A stretch of DNA of 64,000 bases from Chlorophyllum brunneum (Eukaryota > Basidiomycota > Agaricomycetes > Agaricales > Agaricaceae), in NCBI GenBank assembly GCA_963576785.1, contig OY756139.1:2170001-2234000 (forward strand), written 5' to 3'. The stretch's first letter is position 1, and each line of letters opens with the position of its first letter. Under the pieces are notes generated by a model, which was not told the origin of the DNA, searched no databases, and worked only from the letters and a program-made list of their open reading frames with translations. Shown here piece after piece: positions 33,662 to 45,726 of this stretch. A program made the translations under genes and the position numbers.

Positions 33662-36600
33662 ATGCTCGTCATTCCACCGGGCATAGTTTTACCTGTCTTT
33701 GTCCTGAGGATCCTTTCCCCAGCTGTTGTTTTTGTCACAACTCTGTCCCTATTGTCTTTACGGCCTCACTCTCCCGAGTCCCCGTCGCCCATCACCCCAG
33801 TTGTTGTCACCAACGTCGCCCCTCGTCGAGCTTCTATTCTTTCACTCCTGTCTCTCGTTTCTATCTCTTATTTCCTCGATGGAGCTGCCTTCGTAGTCTT
33901 CGCCGTACTTGAGAAACTCTGGCCCCGACATACCGGCATCGAGATCAATGCTGTCGTTGGAGTTGCAGGATTCGCAGGATTTGCGGCACTAGGAGCTTGG
34001 AAGGATGTTAGTGGCGCACAAGTCTGGACCCTACGCAGGGTTAAGCTGGCGATGGTACTAGCGTTGTTATTAGACTCGGCTTTGGTTGTCCTGCTCGGGT
34101 TAAAGATCCGGGATACGCGTAACGGTGACTTATTCTTCATATGTCTTGTAACTTTCGTTTAACAGGTTTCTCCCCAGACTCCCCTCATATCCCAGAGACA
34201 CCACCTCGAGTAGTCCTTCAAGAGTTGCTTCACTTTGCATTCCCTGCTTTCAGAGTTTTACTTTTGGTGCCTTTGCTTGCGTCCTTATCTTTTCCACGTG
34301 TTAGATTTACGCCCGTTGCAACTGCGGGCGGCAGCGTAGCGCCTGCTACAGATTCGACTTTCCTCCTACCTCCTGAAACCGGAAATCGCTTATCTACCAG
34401 TAATTTTTCTGTTGTCACCCCAGAAGCTAGCAAGTATGGTACATTCCGCGACCCTCGTTCGAACCTACAGGCTTCGGCCCCGGGAACTCGACCAACTACA
34501 CCATCACCTTCGACTGGTCCTGACAAGGTTGGTACCCCGCTTTGGAATTATCTCCAATTTGTGAATGTTCACTCCCTTCAAGTCCGAATCTAAGCCTGAA
34601 ATATCACTTGAACCCGGCTGGTCCGAGATTTGGCAACGCCTAAAGCGCTTAACACCTTACCTTTGGCCGTCCAAAAGCAAATACCTTCAGTTGTTGGCTG
34701 TAAGATATTTTATACTCGCTTCTGGGCATGTTGTTAATAATTATTAGCTCCTTTGCGTGTTCATTTTACTTGTGGAGCGTGTTGTGAACGTTGCTGTACC
34801 ATTCATTCTTGGGGAGCTGGTGGATATTTTTGAAGGGCGTTCATCTTACTCTCCTTGGCTTTGTCTTGTCGGTTTCGTCGGTCTGCGCTTTTTGCAAGGC
34901 AGTGGAGGATTGGCCGCCATTCGTGATGTATGTCCAGACTTCTACGTACGTGGTGGGGTTCTAACGTGCTACAGTCACTTTGGGCACCGGTTATGCAATA
35001 TTCCGATAGAGGTGCGTCCTTGACGTTACTCTGTGGAGGTGTTGATCTGACCCCTGAACTCAGAGATGTCACAGGTTTCATTCGATCACATTTTGAATCT
35101 CTCCTTCTCTTGGCACACCCGTCGTAAGACCGGTGAAATTCTCCGGGTTCTTGATCGTGGTGCTGCTATTAACCATACTCTCGAAGTAAGTGTTCAGTGA
35201 TCTGGGATTCTGGTTTTCAACCAACTGACCTTTCCTTGAGTTGATTCTCTTCAACATCATCCCGACTTTCATTGACATCATTATTGCATTGGTTGTTTTC
35301 TGTGTTCTTTTTGACTGGCAAATCGCGGCCGTAATATTCTTCGTGATGTTTGCATATGGTTCGTACAATTCATACGCTCTACTGCGGTTACTCATTTTCT
35401 CCTAGTCGTTGCTAGTGTTATTTTGACAAGGTATCGCACTCGTGTCAGACGCCAAATGAATGACCGCGATGTGGTATGTTTATAAATTTCTCCGTACTTC
35501 GGGATCTGAGTTTCCATTAGATCACTCGCGGTATTCATACGGACTGCTTGCTCAATTATGAGACTGTCAAGTATTTCAATGGGGAGGACCACGAAGGTGA
35601 AAGATACAGAGAGGCTATTCGTGAATATCAGGCCCTCGAGTATAGGGTCATCAGTGAGCGCTGGCACCCTAATCACTGGAAATACGTTCCCTTACCTTCG
35701 TATAAGTTTCTCTCAATCTACTCAACCTTGTGCAAAACTTCATCATCACGCTGGGTCTCCTCATCGGCTCACTTATGGTGGCATATCGCATTACGCAGGA
35801 TCCAGACAGCGGTTCAAAAGATTTCGTTATGTTCATTACGTATCTCACCCAGGTATGTCTATTGATTTCTTTCCGCGGAAGATACACTTATATCTATTTG
35901 TAGCTCTACGGGCCTCTTAATCAGCTTGGTTACATCTACCGTTCTGTGAATCAATCTCTGGTTGATACTGAACGTTTATTGGCCTTGTTGAATGAGCCGA
36001 CGGAAGTCAACGACAAGCCAGATGCTCCCGATCTTGTTGTAACCACCGGTGAAATTGAATTCGGTTAGTGGGGGGTGCGCTTTTTTGGATGCTTCCGCTC
36101 ATCGTCATATAGACAACGTCAGCTTCTCCTATGATCACCGCACCACGGCTCTTAGTGGTGTCTCTTTCAGAGTTCCGAAGGGTTCATCGGTTGCCCTGGT
36201 TGGAGAGTCCGGTGCTGGGAAATCGACTATTTTGCGATTGCTTTATCGATTCTATGACTTAGCTGAGGGAGAGGGGCGTATCTTGATTGACGGCCAGGAT
36301 ATCAGGTGCGGGAAGAGTTGTCAGAGATATAGCAGTATCTAATGGATGTACAGGGACATAACTCAGAAGAGTCTCCGGCAAGCGATTGGTGTCGTTCCCC
36401 AGGACCCTATTCTGTTCAACTCAACTATAGGGTATAACATTGGGTAAGTCTTATTCGATTTAATAGTGTTTTTGTTCACACATAGTCAGGTATGGTAAAA
36501 TTGGTTCTACGTCAGAGGAAATCGAGGAAGCTACGGGGTCTGCACAAATGCACGACCGGATCATGTCTTTCCCTGATGGTAGGGAATTACGAATCTTTTT

Positions 36601-37826
36601 ATTGTCTTCTTTCAATGAACGATACCGCAGGATACAACACGAAAGTTGGTGAGCGTGGGGTTCGCTTGAGTGGGGGAGAGAAACAGCGAGTTGCTATTGC
36701 GAGGACCCTGTTGAAGAATCCCCCAATTCTTCTGCTGGATGAGGCCACCAGGTAGGTGATGAGTATGTGAAGCGAACTTGCATTTTGATGACCCCTTGCA
36801 GTGCGCTAGACACATCAACGGAGAAAGATATTCAGAAGGCGCTACAGAATCTCGTCCAGGGTCGTTCATCACTTTCTATCGCTCATCGGCTCTCAGTGAG
36901 ATCTTTGCTTTCTTTTTTAAAAGTTTCAAATCGTTAATCTTCCTAAACTAGACTATTGCTTCGGCTGATCTGTAAGTATTGACAGGCTGCATTGACAGCG
37001 AAAATGATTGATCAATTTTTACAGGATTTTGGTGCTGAAAGATGGTCAGATTGTCGAGCAAGGCGCCTTCAAAGAGCTCCTGGCATTAGATGGTCTCTTT
37101 GCCTCGATGTGGGCAGACCAGGTATCGGCCACTGAAGATCCTGTCATATCGTTGGCAGCTGGCAATATTGACAAAGTCGCTCCGTTTGAAAATAACGAGA
37201 ATGGTAAGCCCCCTACTGGGGAGCAGCATCCTGGGAACACCCTTGCCATCCCCAGCGAGGAGGCTCGTTTAGTCGCCACCCCTGACCAACTTTCGGTTCT
37301 CGATCTTCCCGCCACGGAGTCGACCGTACCGAAGGATGGTGTGACTGAGGCCTACTCATCTAGTGTTCCCTATGATGTTTCTGATGAGAGGAATGGTGAA
37401 ACCAAAGTGGCCACCGAACCCCTCCCTCAGTCAGATACATCGTCCCCACCTCTTGCCTTCCCTTCTTCCGAACCCGATCCGGGTACCCAAGACAACAGCA
37501 TCAAACCTACTCCAGCCGTGACGTTTGGTGCCGATGTCAATCCTTCTCGCACTGGTACACCCGACCCCGACTCTGAGCCAAAGCGCAAGCGTATCTCATC
37601 GCAGAATTTCCAACGATTGGCACGACGAATTTCCATCACCGCTAAACGACAGAGCTCCTCTATGATTCCGACCATTCCTGGTCTTAAGCGTGAATCCTCT
37701 CCGAGGGTTTCTGTTGACGAAAGTAGTACACGAGACACAGACAGTGCCACGGGGAGTGTCAAAGGGGAAGACAAAGGCAAGAAGAAGAAGGATAAGAAGG
37801 ACAAGTCTCGAAAGAGCACGCTGTAA
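33662..37826 (+). CDS. Vacuolar heavy-metal-tolerance ABC half-transporter (HMT1 / ABCB6-like), about 1,100 aa
   Basis: I traced about 18 exons. The N-terminal ~230 residues contain several extra hydrophobic segments, the TMD0-like region typical of Hmt1/ABCB6. A linker with [22 protein letters not shown] leads into six membrane helices with the Atm1-type motif [16 protein letters not shown] and [14 protein letters not shown]. The nucleotide-binding domain has Walker [10 protein letters not shown]-loop [10 protein letters not shown], signature LSGGEKQR, Walker [13 protein letters not shown] and the switch His in IAHRLST. Relatives export phytochelatins, glutathione conjugates or porphyrins into the vacuole. 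The C-terminal ~250 residues after the NBD are a Pro/Ser/Thr-rich, Lys-rich ending ([14 protein letters not shown]), which is longer than in most homologues. Exon boundaries interrupt nearly every motif, but all phases agree. Confidence 0.93.
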
Positions 37827-38382
37827 ATGACCAGAAACGATATCATGTCTTGCTCCATCTTTTTCTTTTCACGACATTCACGAACCCCCCGACATGCCCA
37901 CTTTACCGTAGTAATGTATTTGACGATAAGTGTTTTGATACTACTATTCCTCCTTTCGTTGTTGTCCTTCGTACCGCTGTTTACACGCATCGTATCCCAT
38001 CATATTCCATCATTTCCTATTCACGAATGCCAATTTCTATCATGTTCGGATTTGGACATCGATTGAATGCCTGGGTCACACGGAGTCTTCTTGAAGGCGT
38101 TAAGTATGCTTCGATAACTCAGGTGGACAGAGGGGTGACCTGTTGTTACGGAAAGAAGTTTCTGTATGGAAGTCAGACAGGCCGCAAAGAGGTCGAGAAT
38201 GTCAATTCGGGCATAGTATGGCTGAGGTAACTCGCGGAGTGTGAATTTTCGGGATTTGTATTTAAGACACATTTGTGCACGTAAGCTTCTCTCAGAACCT
38301 CTCCTTTCACCCACATCTTGTGGTTTGGCTTCGTTTTTCAGAACATTTGTGTATCAAGTTCCGACTGTAAAAGATCTATTCC
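37827..38382. other. Intergenic: ABC transporter 3' region and promoter of the RRM protein
   Basis: 556 bp on the plus strand with a T-rich first half consistent with a 3' UTR. No frame with coding character or splice links, no RNA gene and no repeat. Confidence 0.5.
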
Positions 38383-39096
38383 ATGTCTGGAGCAAAGGTT
38401 TATGTTGGGTCAGTCTACCTGTTTGTGCCGGTTGTCGCTAGCGCTTCTCCTTGAGAGGGGAAGCCAAACTAATAATTGTTAACGAAATTGTGTATAGAAA
38501 TTTGAGTTGGAATACAACTGATGAGACCTTGCGCCAAGTTAGTCTCGTTTTTGAGCGAGCTTGTTTCCTGTCTGCAGTGTGGTCGCCTTATCAAAGAAAT
38601 CTTTCTCCTTTAGGCATTCGGTGATTTTGGCCAGGTTCTCGATGTGCGCATATTGTTTCCTTAGACCCGCATTGCAAATGCGCAGTCTGTCTCTGAAGTA
38701 CCATATAGCTGATAAGTGTCTAGTCCATCGTTATGCGTGATCGCGATACGGGTCGTTCTCGTGGTTTCGGTTTTGTGACTTTTGGGACTTCCCAGGAGGC
38801 AGATGCTGCCATTAACGGTTTGAACGAGCAGGAGCTCGACGGCCGACGAATCAAAGTCAATTTGGCAAACGCCCGGGGCGGTACGTTGATTTATTTGTTT
38901 ATATATGTCTGGTCTGAACTCCCCACCAGGAGGCGGGGGTGGTGGATACAGTGGTGGTGGCGGCGGAGGTGGGTACGGAGGAAGCGGTGGTGGTGGCTAC
39001 AGCCAGGGGGGGTATGGAAGCGGTGGTGGCTATCAGGGAGGGGGAGGATATGGGGGATATGGGGGCTACCAGGGAGGAGGAGGTGGAGGCTATTAG
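38383..39096 (+). CDS. Glycine-rich RNA-binding protein with one RRM, 139 aa, 5 exons
   Basis: Exons 38383-38408, 38498-38537, 38614-38643, 38724-38880 and 38930-39096 give 139 residues. RNP2 is VYVGNLSW near the N-terminus and RNP1 is RGFGFVTF at about residue 45, so the RRM is complete (~residues 4-82). After it comes a tail of about 55 residues that is almost entirely Gly and Tyr with a few Ser and Gln ([14 protein letters not shown]). Proteins of this build bind RNA and act in cold or stress response, splicing or mRNA export, and the Gly/Tyr tail can phase-separate. The long tail is encoded by G-rich DNA (38930-39093). Intron lengths (about 50-90 nt) are longer than average for this window. 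Confidence 0.93.
38935..39093 (+). repeat. G-rich imperfect GGT/GGA codon repeat coding the Gly/Tyr tail
   Basis: A 159-bp run made almost only of GGN codons separated by TAC/TAT, AGC and CAG. It contains many runs of 3-6 G on the coding strand, including GGGGGG at about 39006-39011, so the transcript could form G-quadruplexes. It is a coding low-complexity region, not a mobile repeat. Confidence 0.7.
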
Positions 39097-39714
39097 TTTG
39101 AGTAGAAGTTAGAAACCTGATCCCTTCCGATCTGCATTCTAGGAGCTGACTGGGTCTGTTCACAGGATACCGACAAACATGAGGGCGCCCCCATCCTTCA
39201 AAGCTTCACGCCACCAATTGATTTGCTATGTTTTCTCTCTTTTTTTCGTGTCTTGTGGGTTCTCGGACAAATCGGTACTTGCACCTGTATCTCTGTGCTT
39301 GGAGCGTCGGCTGGGTTCATTTTCTGATCAACATGTATTCACCCTCGTTGTATTATAGTGTTTGCCTGAGACCAATTATGCTTGCTTGTTGTTGCAGCTT
39401 CGGACGTGGCTTTTGACAGGGTCGCTCTTTGCCATGGAAGCCAGTGGCCCATTGTTCTCTCCTCGAGGCCTCACCAAGTGCAGGGTCGCGTGTTTGGGTA
39501 GTGAAAATTTTCTGTGAGCACTGTTCGCAGGTGGACATCCGGAGCACGTGACACGGCTCAGTTAAAACCTGGACCTATGAGAGTACATGCTGTTATGGGA
39601 AATCGGCCCAACTAATTCCCCCACTCGGCTTGTTCCTTAACATCTACCATTGCCTCGCTTCCTTCACCATCTTACTTCGTTCCTCCACAACGGCGCTCCT
39701 ACACTTCCAGTAAC
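39097..39714. other. Intergenic before the HMG-box gene
   Basis: 618 bp, the first part T-rich and likely the 3' UTR of the RRM gene. Short frames on both strands show no coding character. No repeat or RNA gene was recognised. Confidence 0.45.
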
Positions 39715-41340
39715 ATGGCAGGCGTCGTTCGGACCATGCCTTCACATGCTAGTCGGTCTGCTCCTCGAGTTGTGAAGGCACCGAGACCCCCAAATGCGTG
39801 GATCATTTATCGTTCTGACAAGGCCCACCAACTTCCACCCCTCGAGCCGGGACAGCCACGACGAGCTCAAGCTGAGGTATCTAAGATGATATCAAATATG
39901 TGGGCTAACGAGTCGGAAGAAACGCGTCAGGAGTATGAGCGACGCGCCGAGGAAGCGAAGGCTGCACATGCTTTGAAGTATCCGGGATATCGGTTTAAAC
40001 CGATGAAAAAGGAGGAAAAGAGAGCACAGCGCGAACAGGAACAGAACGAAAGACAAGCAAAACGTCGCGACCAGCACAAGTCAGGATCCACTCCTGATAG
40101 GACATCCGTCCCCCCCGCCACACAATACACAGCAACATTTCCCCAGTACTACGCGTCAATAAACATGCCCATCAACCTTCCACAATTGAACCAGCCTCTT
40201 GCAGCCCCTCTTCCTTATCCTCTCATGCCATTCTATTCTTCACAAACTCGGTTCGGGCCTGCGGGCCCCACGCCGCCTGTCTCCGCAGCGGCTTCCCCCA
40301 GCGATCCTAGTCCGTCACCTGAAGGATCTTGTGGAACTGACGAATCCCAAGGTACTCACCACACATCGGAAAACATCGACCCAAGTCTTTCCAGCAACGC
40401 TGTGAAGCCTGCCAATACTCAGGCTCTCGAGATCCCTGCACCGACTGTCTCCGCTATTACGCCCACTGTACCGCCAGGACCTATATTTTTCCCATCCTTC
40501 AGCACGGCAACTTTCGCGAGTGGGCAAGAGTGGCCACATGCACCCACGGTTGCGAACAATGGTACACTGACCCCAGCATTAACACCTTCTCCGGTCTGGC
40601 AAGACGTCGACTCGAATCAGGGGCGGAAACACGAAGGAGAGAGTCAAGCTGTACCAATGGTTTGTCGTTTCTTGCGAGAAAACTGATTACGGTATTTTCT
40701 GATGTGCTAGCAGGAGAACGTGTCTTTCAACTTTGAACCCTTCCAACTATCAAGCCTGGACAATCTTCTTTCCGGGTCTAGCCATGATACACTTTCCGCG
40801 TTTGTGAATGCGACTGAGGACCCAGGGATTTTCCAATTGATTAATATGGACCCGAACGACTTACTGGCTCATCCTACTGGAGAGATTGAGGTGTCGCTGG
40901 GCGATTCTCTTGATCTGAGTATGTTTCCTCCAGAGCTGTTCAACCTTAGTGATCCGTTTGGTATACCATTACCGCAGGCGGATAACGTTGTTGCACAGGA
41001 CTTTTTTGGGCCGCAGACGATGTCGGTGGGTACGAGCGATGTTATCTCTCGTGTGGGTAGCCACGGGTCGTCACCGTCGAGCATGAGCTACAATCCGGAT
41101 GATTATCTTGACTTTGGAGCGTCGTCTACGTTTGGAGACGCGAATGATATACCCGCTGTCGTGCCGTTGGTCAGCTCAGCAGCTCCTGTGACGGCAGTGC
41201 AGAGTGCCGAAGTATACACGCCCCCAGCCGGTGCTGCCAACTCGTCACATCGCAGAGCGGGGGGGTCGTGGACGAAGCAATTTGTGAAGGCGCAAACGCC
41301 GAGTCCTCCAAGAACGACGGGGATGACTCAGTCGCAATGA
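39715..41340 (+). CDS. HMG-box (MATA-HMG type) transcription factor, 524 aa, 2 exons
   Basis: Exons 39715-40659 and 40711-41340 give 524 residues. The DNA-binding box lies at about residues 24-95: RPPNAWIIYRSDKAH, then QAEVSKMISNMWANESEE, YERRAEEAKAAHALKYPGYR and FKPMKKEEK. It matches the MATA/Rox1/Mat-Mc type with one box. A basic extension (QREQEQNERQAKRRDQHK) follows, then a long Pro/Ser/Thr-rich region and a C-terminal acidic region that could activate transcription. In mushrooms, one-box HMG factors include Prf1-like pheromone response factors, Pcc1 and Rox1-type regulators. I cannot tell which from the box alone. The gene is 37 kb from the STE3-like receptor. The intron falls in the middle and keeps phase 0. 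Confidence 0.9.
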
Positions 41341-41577
41341 ATGGTAGATTCTGTTGTGTGCGTGTATGCTATCTGGTGTTATTGCTTTCGTTTCTTTCTA
41401 GATTGTTATCGTGTACTATGTTTTATTCGAGTGCAATTCTTGTCATGTTTTCGTCGCAGCTTTTTGATTGGTGCATCTATGTACAGTAGAATAATACAAT
41501 GGGAGGTGTGGGAACGGGGTGCCAAAGGGGGCAGGGACTGGGCTGAGGTGGCTCGGGCTGCGTGTCGGACTGAACGG

Positions 41578-44073
41578 ATGCCGTCGCTCTCGCTCGCCGA
41601 TCTCAGCAGAAATGCGTCTGCCGTCTCCACCGACTCCTCCGACTCGTCCCCCTCTCCCCCCTTCGTCGCTCCCCCCCGCCCTGTCCGCAACTTTTCTGCC
41701 CCCCGCTCCATGTCTCCCCACTCCTCCTCCCACCCCATACCCACCTACCTCCATGCTGAACTCGCCCCCCCCAACGGCGCGAACAATCCCATACATGATC
41801 CCCAGGCCCGTGCACGTTCCAAATCCCGTGGCCGCCCTGCCATGTCCTCAACGGATGACTTCAGGTTTGGGACTACTCTCGGAGAAGGCTCTTACTCAAC
41901 CGCAGGTCCCATCTCCTCTACACGAAAACACGACTCACATCCCACCCCAACAGGTCCAAAAGGCCACCCATGTTATCACCGGACAGCAATATGCACTCAA
42001 GATCCTCGAAAAGTCTCATCTTGTCAGGAATAACAAGATGCATACAGCCATCGCCGAACGAAATGCTCTTGTCACTCTGGGAGGCGGTCACCCCGGCATT
42101 GCACGCTTGCACTCGACTTTCCAGGATGAGTGGAGACTCTGTACGTACCTTGATCCCCCCCCCCCTCCCGATACTGTGAGCACTGACCTTGTTAGATTTC
42201 GTGCTCGACTTGGCCAGGAATGGTGAAATGAAGTCTCTCCTCACCAAACTCGGCTCGCTATCTCTCCCATGTTCTCGTTATTATGCGGCCCAGCTAGTGG
42301 ATACCATCGAATATATGCACTCTAAAGGAGTCATTCATCGGTCCGTCCTTCCACCTTTCCTCAGCACCTATCACAACTTTTTTTTCTTTTCTTTTGCAGG
42401 GACCTCAAGCCCGAGAACCTCTTGCTCGATGATAACCATCGTATGAAGATCTGTGATTTCGGCACAGGGAAGGTTTTGGAAACAGGAGGTCTGCAATCGC
42501 TTTTACCAACCCTTGTTACGCGACGCTCATTAAAAGATTAGTCGACAGAGCACAAACATGGGTAGGAACTGCTCAGTATATAGCACCGGAACTTCTTGAA
42601 GCGAGAGAAACAAGCAAAAGGTGACCAAATCACTCTACTGGGACGGCTAGATCTCAAGCGCGGCTCTAGTTCCGACTTTTGGGCTCTGGGGTGCATCATA
42701 TATCAGTTCATCGCCGGCCGCTTCGCATTTCAAGGACTCTCGGACTTTTTGACATGGCAAAAAATCAAAAAACTCGAGTACAGCTTTCCCGAAGGTTTCG
42801 ATGATGAGGCCAAAGATCTCATACAAAAACTACTTGTACGTCCCTCTCCAAAACCGCTTCCCGCCCCTACTCACCCAATGCAATAGGTGCGCGAGCCTAC
42901 AGAACGTCTTGGCGTTGGGAGCCCTGGAAGTGAAAATGATATCCAGGCGCTGAAGAGTCACCGTTTTTTCAGGTCTATCAGCTGGGATAAGCTCTGGATG
43001 GATTCGCCGCCCTCGCTTGAGGCAGGCCTATTTAAGAAGGAGTACCCCCTTCCTCCAAACAGCGAGGATGACATTGAAGCTGCTTGGGATGACATTATGG
43101 CGGAGGACGAGATGGCTTGGGCATCCGATGTTGAAGACTCTGAATACATGATTCAGGCCAACGGTTATCTTCCAAATCCAAATACAGTCAAGCAGGATGA
43201 GCTACTAGGCCCAACTGACATTCCTGCTGGTTTCCAAGCCCGAAGAGGAACAAACTCTACAATCCAGGGTGTTGAGGAAGTCAAACGACAGCTAGTAATG
43301 GAACAAGCAGGGAAGGAAAACCCATCTGCCATTGAAGATTCTCCTACAACCGGAACAAGTTCGTCGGAAGGCAGTCGCAACGTAGCATTAGTCACTGCTG
43401 CCCTACCCTCCTCACCTTTACAAACTACGACGCAGGTTACGTCACAATCACTAGATCTGCTCGAGGGGGAAAGAGGCAGGAATCCAGCATTGTCTCCTAA
43501 ACAAGGCCATGGCCCGTTCCCCAAGATTGATTTGTGAGCGAAGACTCTGTGCCACCGCCTCTCACCACCTGATATGTTTTTACTTTTAGCGCAAAAATCT
43601 TAAAACTACCTCTTGAGGAATTGGTACTCTTTAGCTCTGTCGTGGAAGAGCGTTCAATGAAACGTCGAGCGAGTAAACTGATCCCTCTTGTCACACATGG
43701 CAGGGCCAAGTCACGTCAGCTCATCCTCACGAGTAGGCGTTTGCTTTGCCTCAAGCAACGCCAAAAGCCACAAGAAGTGTCTGTCAAGCTTGAACTTGCG
43801 TTCAAGGCTTCAGAGAAATTGAAGGAGAAGGATAAAGAGAAAGAATCAAAGGGAATCGTTGCTTCAGTGCAGCGGAAGGGAGAAAGAGAGTTTGTCGTTC
43901 TAACAGTGAGTGCTCCTGCAGCTATTTACCACTCCACCTCTGATATACTTGTCTAGACAACAAAAATGTATAATTTCGCTGTGCAGACTCCTGATCTCGC
44001 GCAACTGTGGCTCAACAAGCTTGATGATGCATTGGTAACACATGGACGTAAACCTTCACAGACACGGACTTGA
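41578..44073 (+). CDS. PDK1-type AGC protein kinase with C-terminal PH domain (Pkh-like), about 690 aa
   Basis: A Ser/Pro-rich leader (about 90 residues) precedes the kinase. Kinase marks: TTLGEGSYSTV (glycine-rich loop), YALKILEKSHL (catalytic Lys), ERNALVTL (helix C), HRDLKPENLLL, DFGTGK and the activation loop into VGTAQYIAPELL, SDFWALGCIIYQ and PTERLGVG. The C-terminal part has FAKILKLPLEELVLFSS and LILTSRRLLCL, the PH domain seen in metazoan PDK1 and most basidiomycete homologues. PDK1/Pkh phosphorylates the activation loop of AGC kinases such as Ypk1 and Pkc1 and responds to sphingolipids and phosphoinositides. About 9 exons were traced. Intron 1 (41902-41953) joins YST to VQKAT and only works with a GC donor (ACC|GCAGGT). 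The start ATG begins a clean frame after an upstream open stretch. Confidence 0.93.
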
Positions 44074-44413
44074 CACCTCATTCACCCCCATCTGTTCTAT
44101 TTTCAACTAAGTACTACATTCATAAACTGGTTAATCGATTATTCTGGTGGTCGAATTCTCCGTGGGACGGTCGTCTCTCTGGTTTTCGGAAACTCGCACG
44201 TCTTCGCTGATCCTCGTGTATTATCTTTTGTCGTGATTTTCAGGGCGTTAATGCTGTATCTCTGTAGTCGTAAAGTTCTAGCATCATTCGTGTTGTGGCT
44301 ATTTTTTTCTTTGTTGGTAAACCGAAAAGGAATGTTTTCCTCTTGAATAATATATTTATATTCAAAGATGCTCAGCCTAGTAGATAAAGTTGATATGAAG
44401 ACATATTTGTATA
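44074..44413. other. Intergenic between convergent PDK1 and ILV6 genes
   Basis: 340 bp holding both 3' UTRs. AT-rich with TTTTTTTC and AATATATTTATATT tracts that may serve as cleavage and polyadenylation signals. No gene. Confidence 0.5.
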
Positions 44414-45638
44414 TCAGCCGGGAGGCAGAAGACTGGCATCTATGGGACCACCCTGGTCAGCAAGTCTCTCTTCATCTTCCTCTGATCTGACAATAGGTGT
44501 CCTTGGCATTGCCATCAGACCTAGAAAACAAATCCGTCATCAGCCTCCCACGTTCATCCTTTAGATGTAACACCGAGTCAAAAATACCTGTACGAGCAGA
44601 TTCCAGAATTCCAAACGGTTTCAATAGGCTCAAGAAAGCCTCCACCCTCGGCGTTTTAGCGGTCAACTCCACAATCACGCTGTTCTCAGCAATGTCCACA
44701 ATCCTGGCTCCGAACTCCTTGGCCAGGACTGATAGGGAATGCAGATGCTGATGTTTGAGGCGAAGGGCCTCGGAAGGTGTTATGGGTGGTAAATGATGGA
44801 CTTCGGTGTGGGCGGCATTCTGCTGCTGTCCGGCACCACGTTCAAAATTTTCAGCAAGTGCAGCTTCACGCTCGAGTTTGGAAGACTCGGCTTTGCGCGG
44901 ATCGTGAGAGGGACCACCTTCAAGTTGCTCGTCGAGGTATTCCGAACCGAGAATGGACACTTTGACCAAGAGAAGCTCACGTTGGATCACGCTCGTCTCT
45001 GTGTAATCGAGGACCGCCCACACGGGAACCTATAAATAGAAGCGTATCAGTTTTTAAAAAAACAAATGTCGATTTGATAAAGAAAGTAGAAGAAAACACG
45101 ACACATACAAGGTCCTCAAGTTGTCTCCTTGCTTGTTCGACGACTCCGTCTTGGCCACTGAGGACGATACACATGCGGCTGAGGTCGCGGATTTCGGTTC
45201 GGCAGACGACGAGCGAGTCAATGTTGAAGCCTCTTCCAGCAAGGATACCAGATACACGGGAGAGAACACCAGGTTCGTTTTGCACCAAGCAGTTCAGTAT
45301 GTGTCTAAAGAGAAATATGTTACACGTGTGAGAATGGGGCTGGTTGTCGTCGCCTACTTTTTGAAGGGCTGAAGGCTTGGAGGTGGTGTGTTGTAGAGGA
45401 TGTTGGTAACGGCTTCCTCAGCAGTTCGTGTTCTGGGGAGATCCATAGCAGGCAACGGCGGCGGGCGTATCCTGTGTGCACGCTTATAGTCGAGCGCCGA
45501 CGTCGAATCATCAATAGGCTTCGGTGGCTGCGGTGGCTTGACGGGTCCATTCTGCAAAGCGCGAGAGGTGATCGAAAAAGCACGTGCAGAGAAATTCCGC
45601 GATGCCCTACAAGCGCCACCAGCGAGGATAGTAGCCAT
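44414..45638 (-). CDS. ILV6: Acetolactate synthase regulatory (small) subunit, mitochondrial, 341 aa, 4 exons
   Basis: Exons 45638-45358, 45304-45109, 45029-44588 and 44520-44414 give 341 residues. The N-terminal ~40 residues are Arg/Ser/Ala-rich (CRASRNFSARAFSITSRAL), a mitochondrial presequence. The ACT domain begins with HILNCLVQNEPGVLSRVSG and ILAGRGFNIDSLVVCRTE, as in bacterial IlvN/IlvH and yeast Ilv6. A second ACT-like part runs from LLLVKVSILGSEY through ILESARTGLMAM. The subunit activates the catalytic Ilv2 and gives valine feedback inhibition in isoleucine/valine/leucine synthesis. A His/Gln-rich insertion lies in the middle and is common in fungal ILV6. An upstream in-frame ATG at 45674 would add 12 residues; I prefer 45638 because it starts the presequence directly. 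Confidence 0.93.
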
Positions 45639-45726
45639 GGGAGGAGTGACGAGCAACCAAACAGACCCGCCCAAGTTTCAAGGCGAAAACTGTATTGCTT
45701 ATGTAATCACATTCTATCACCCAACC

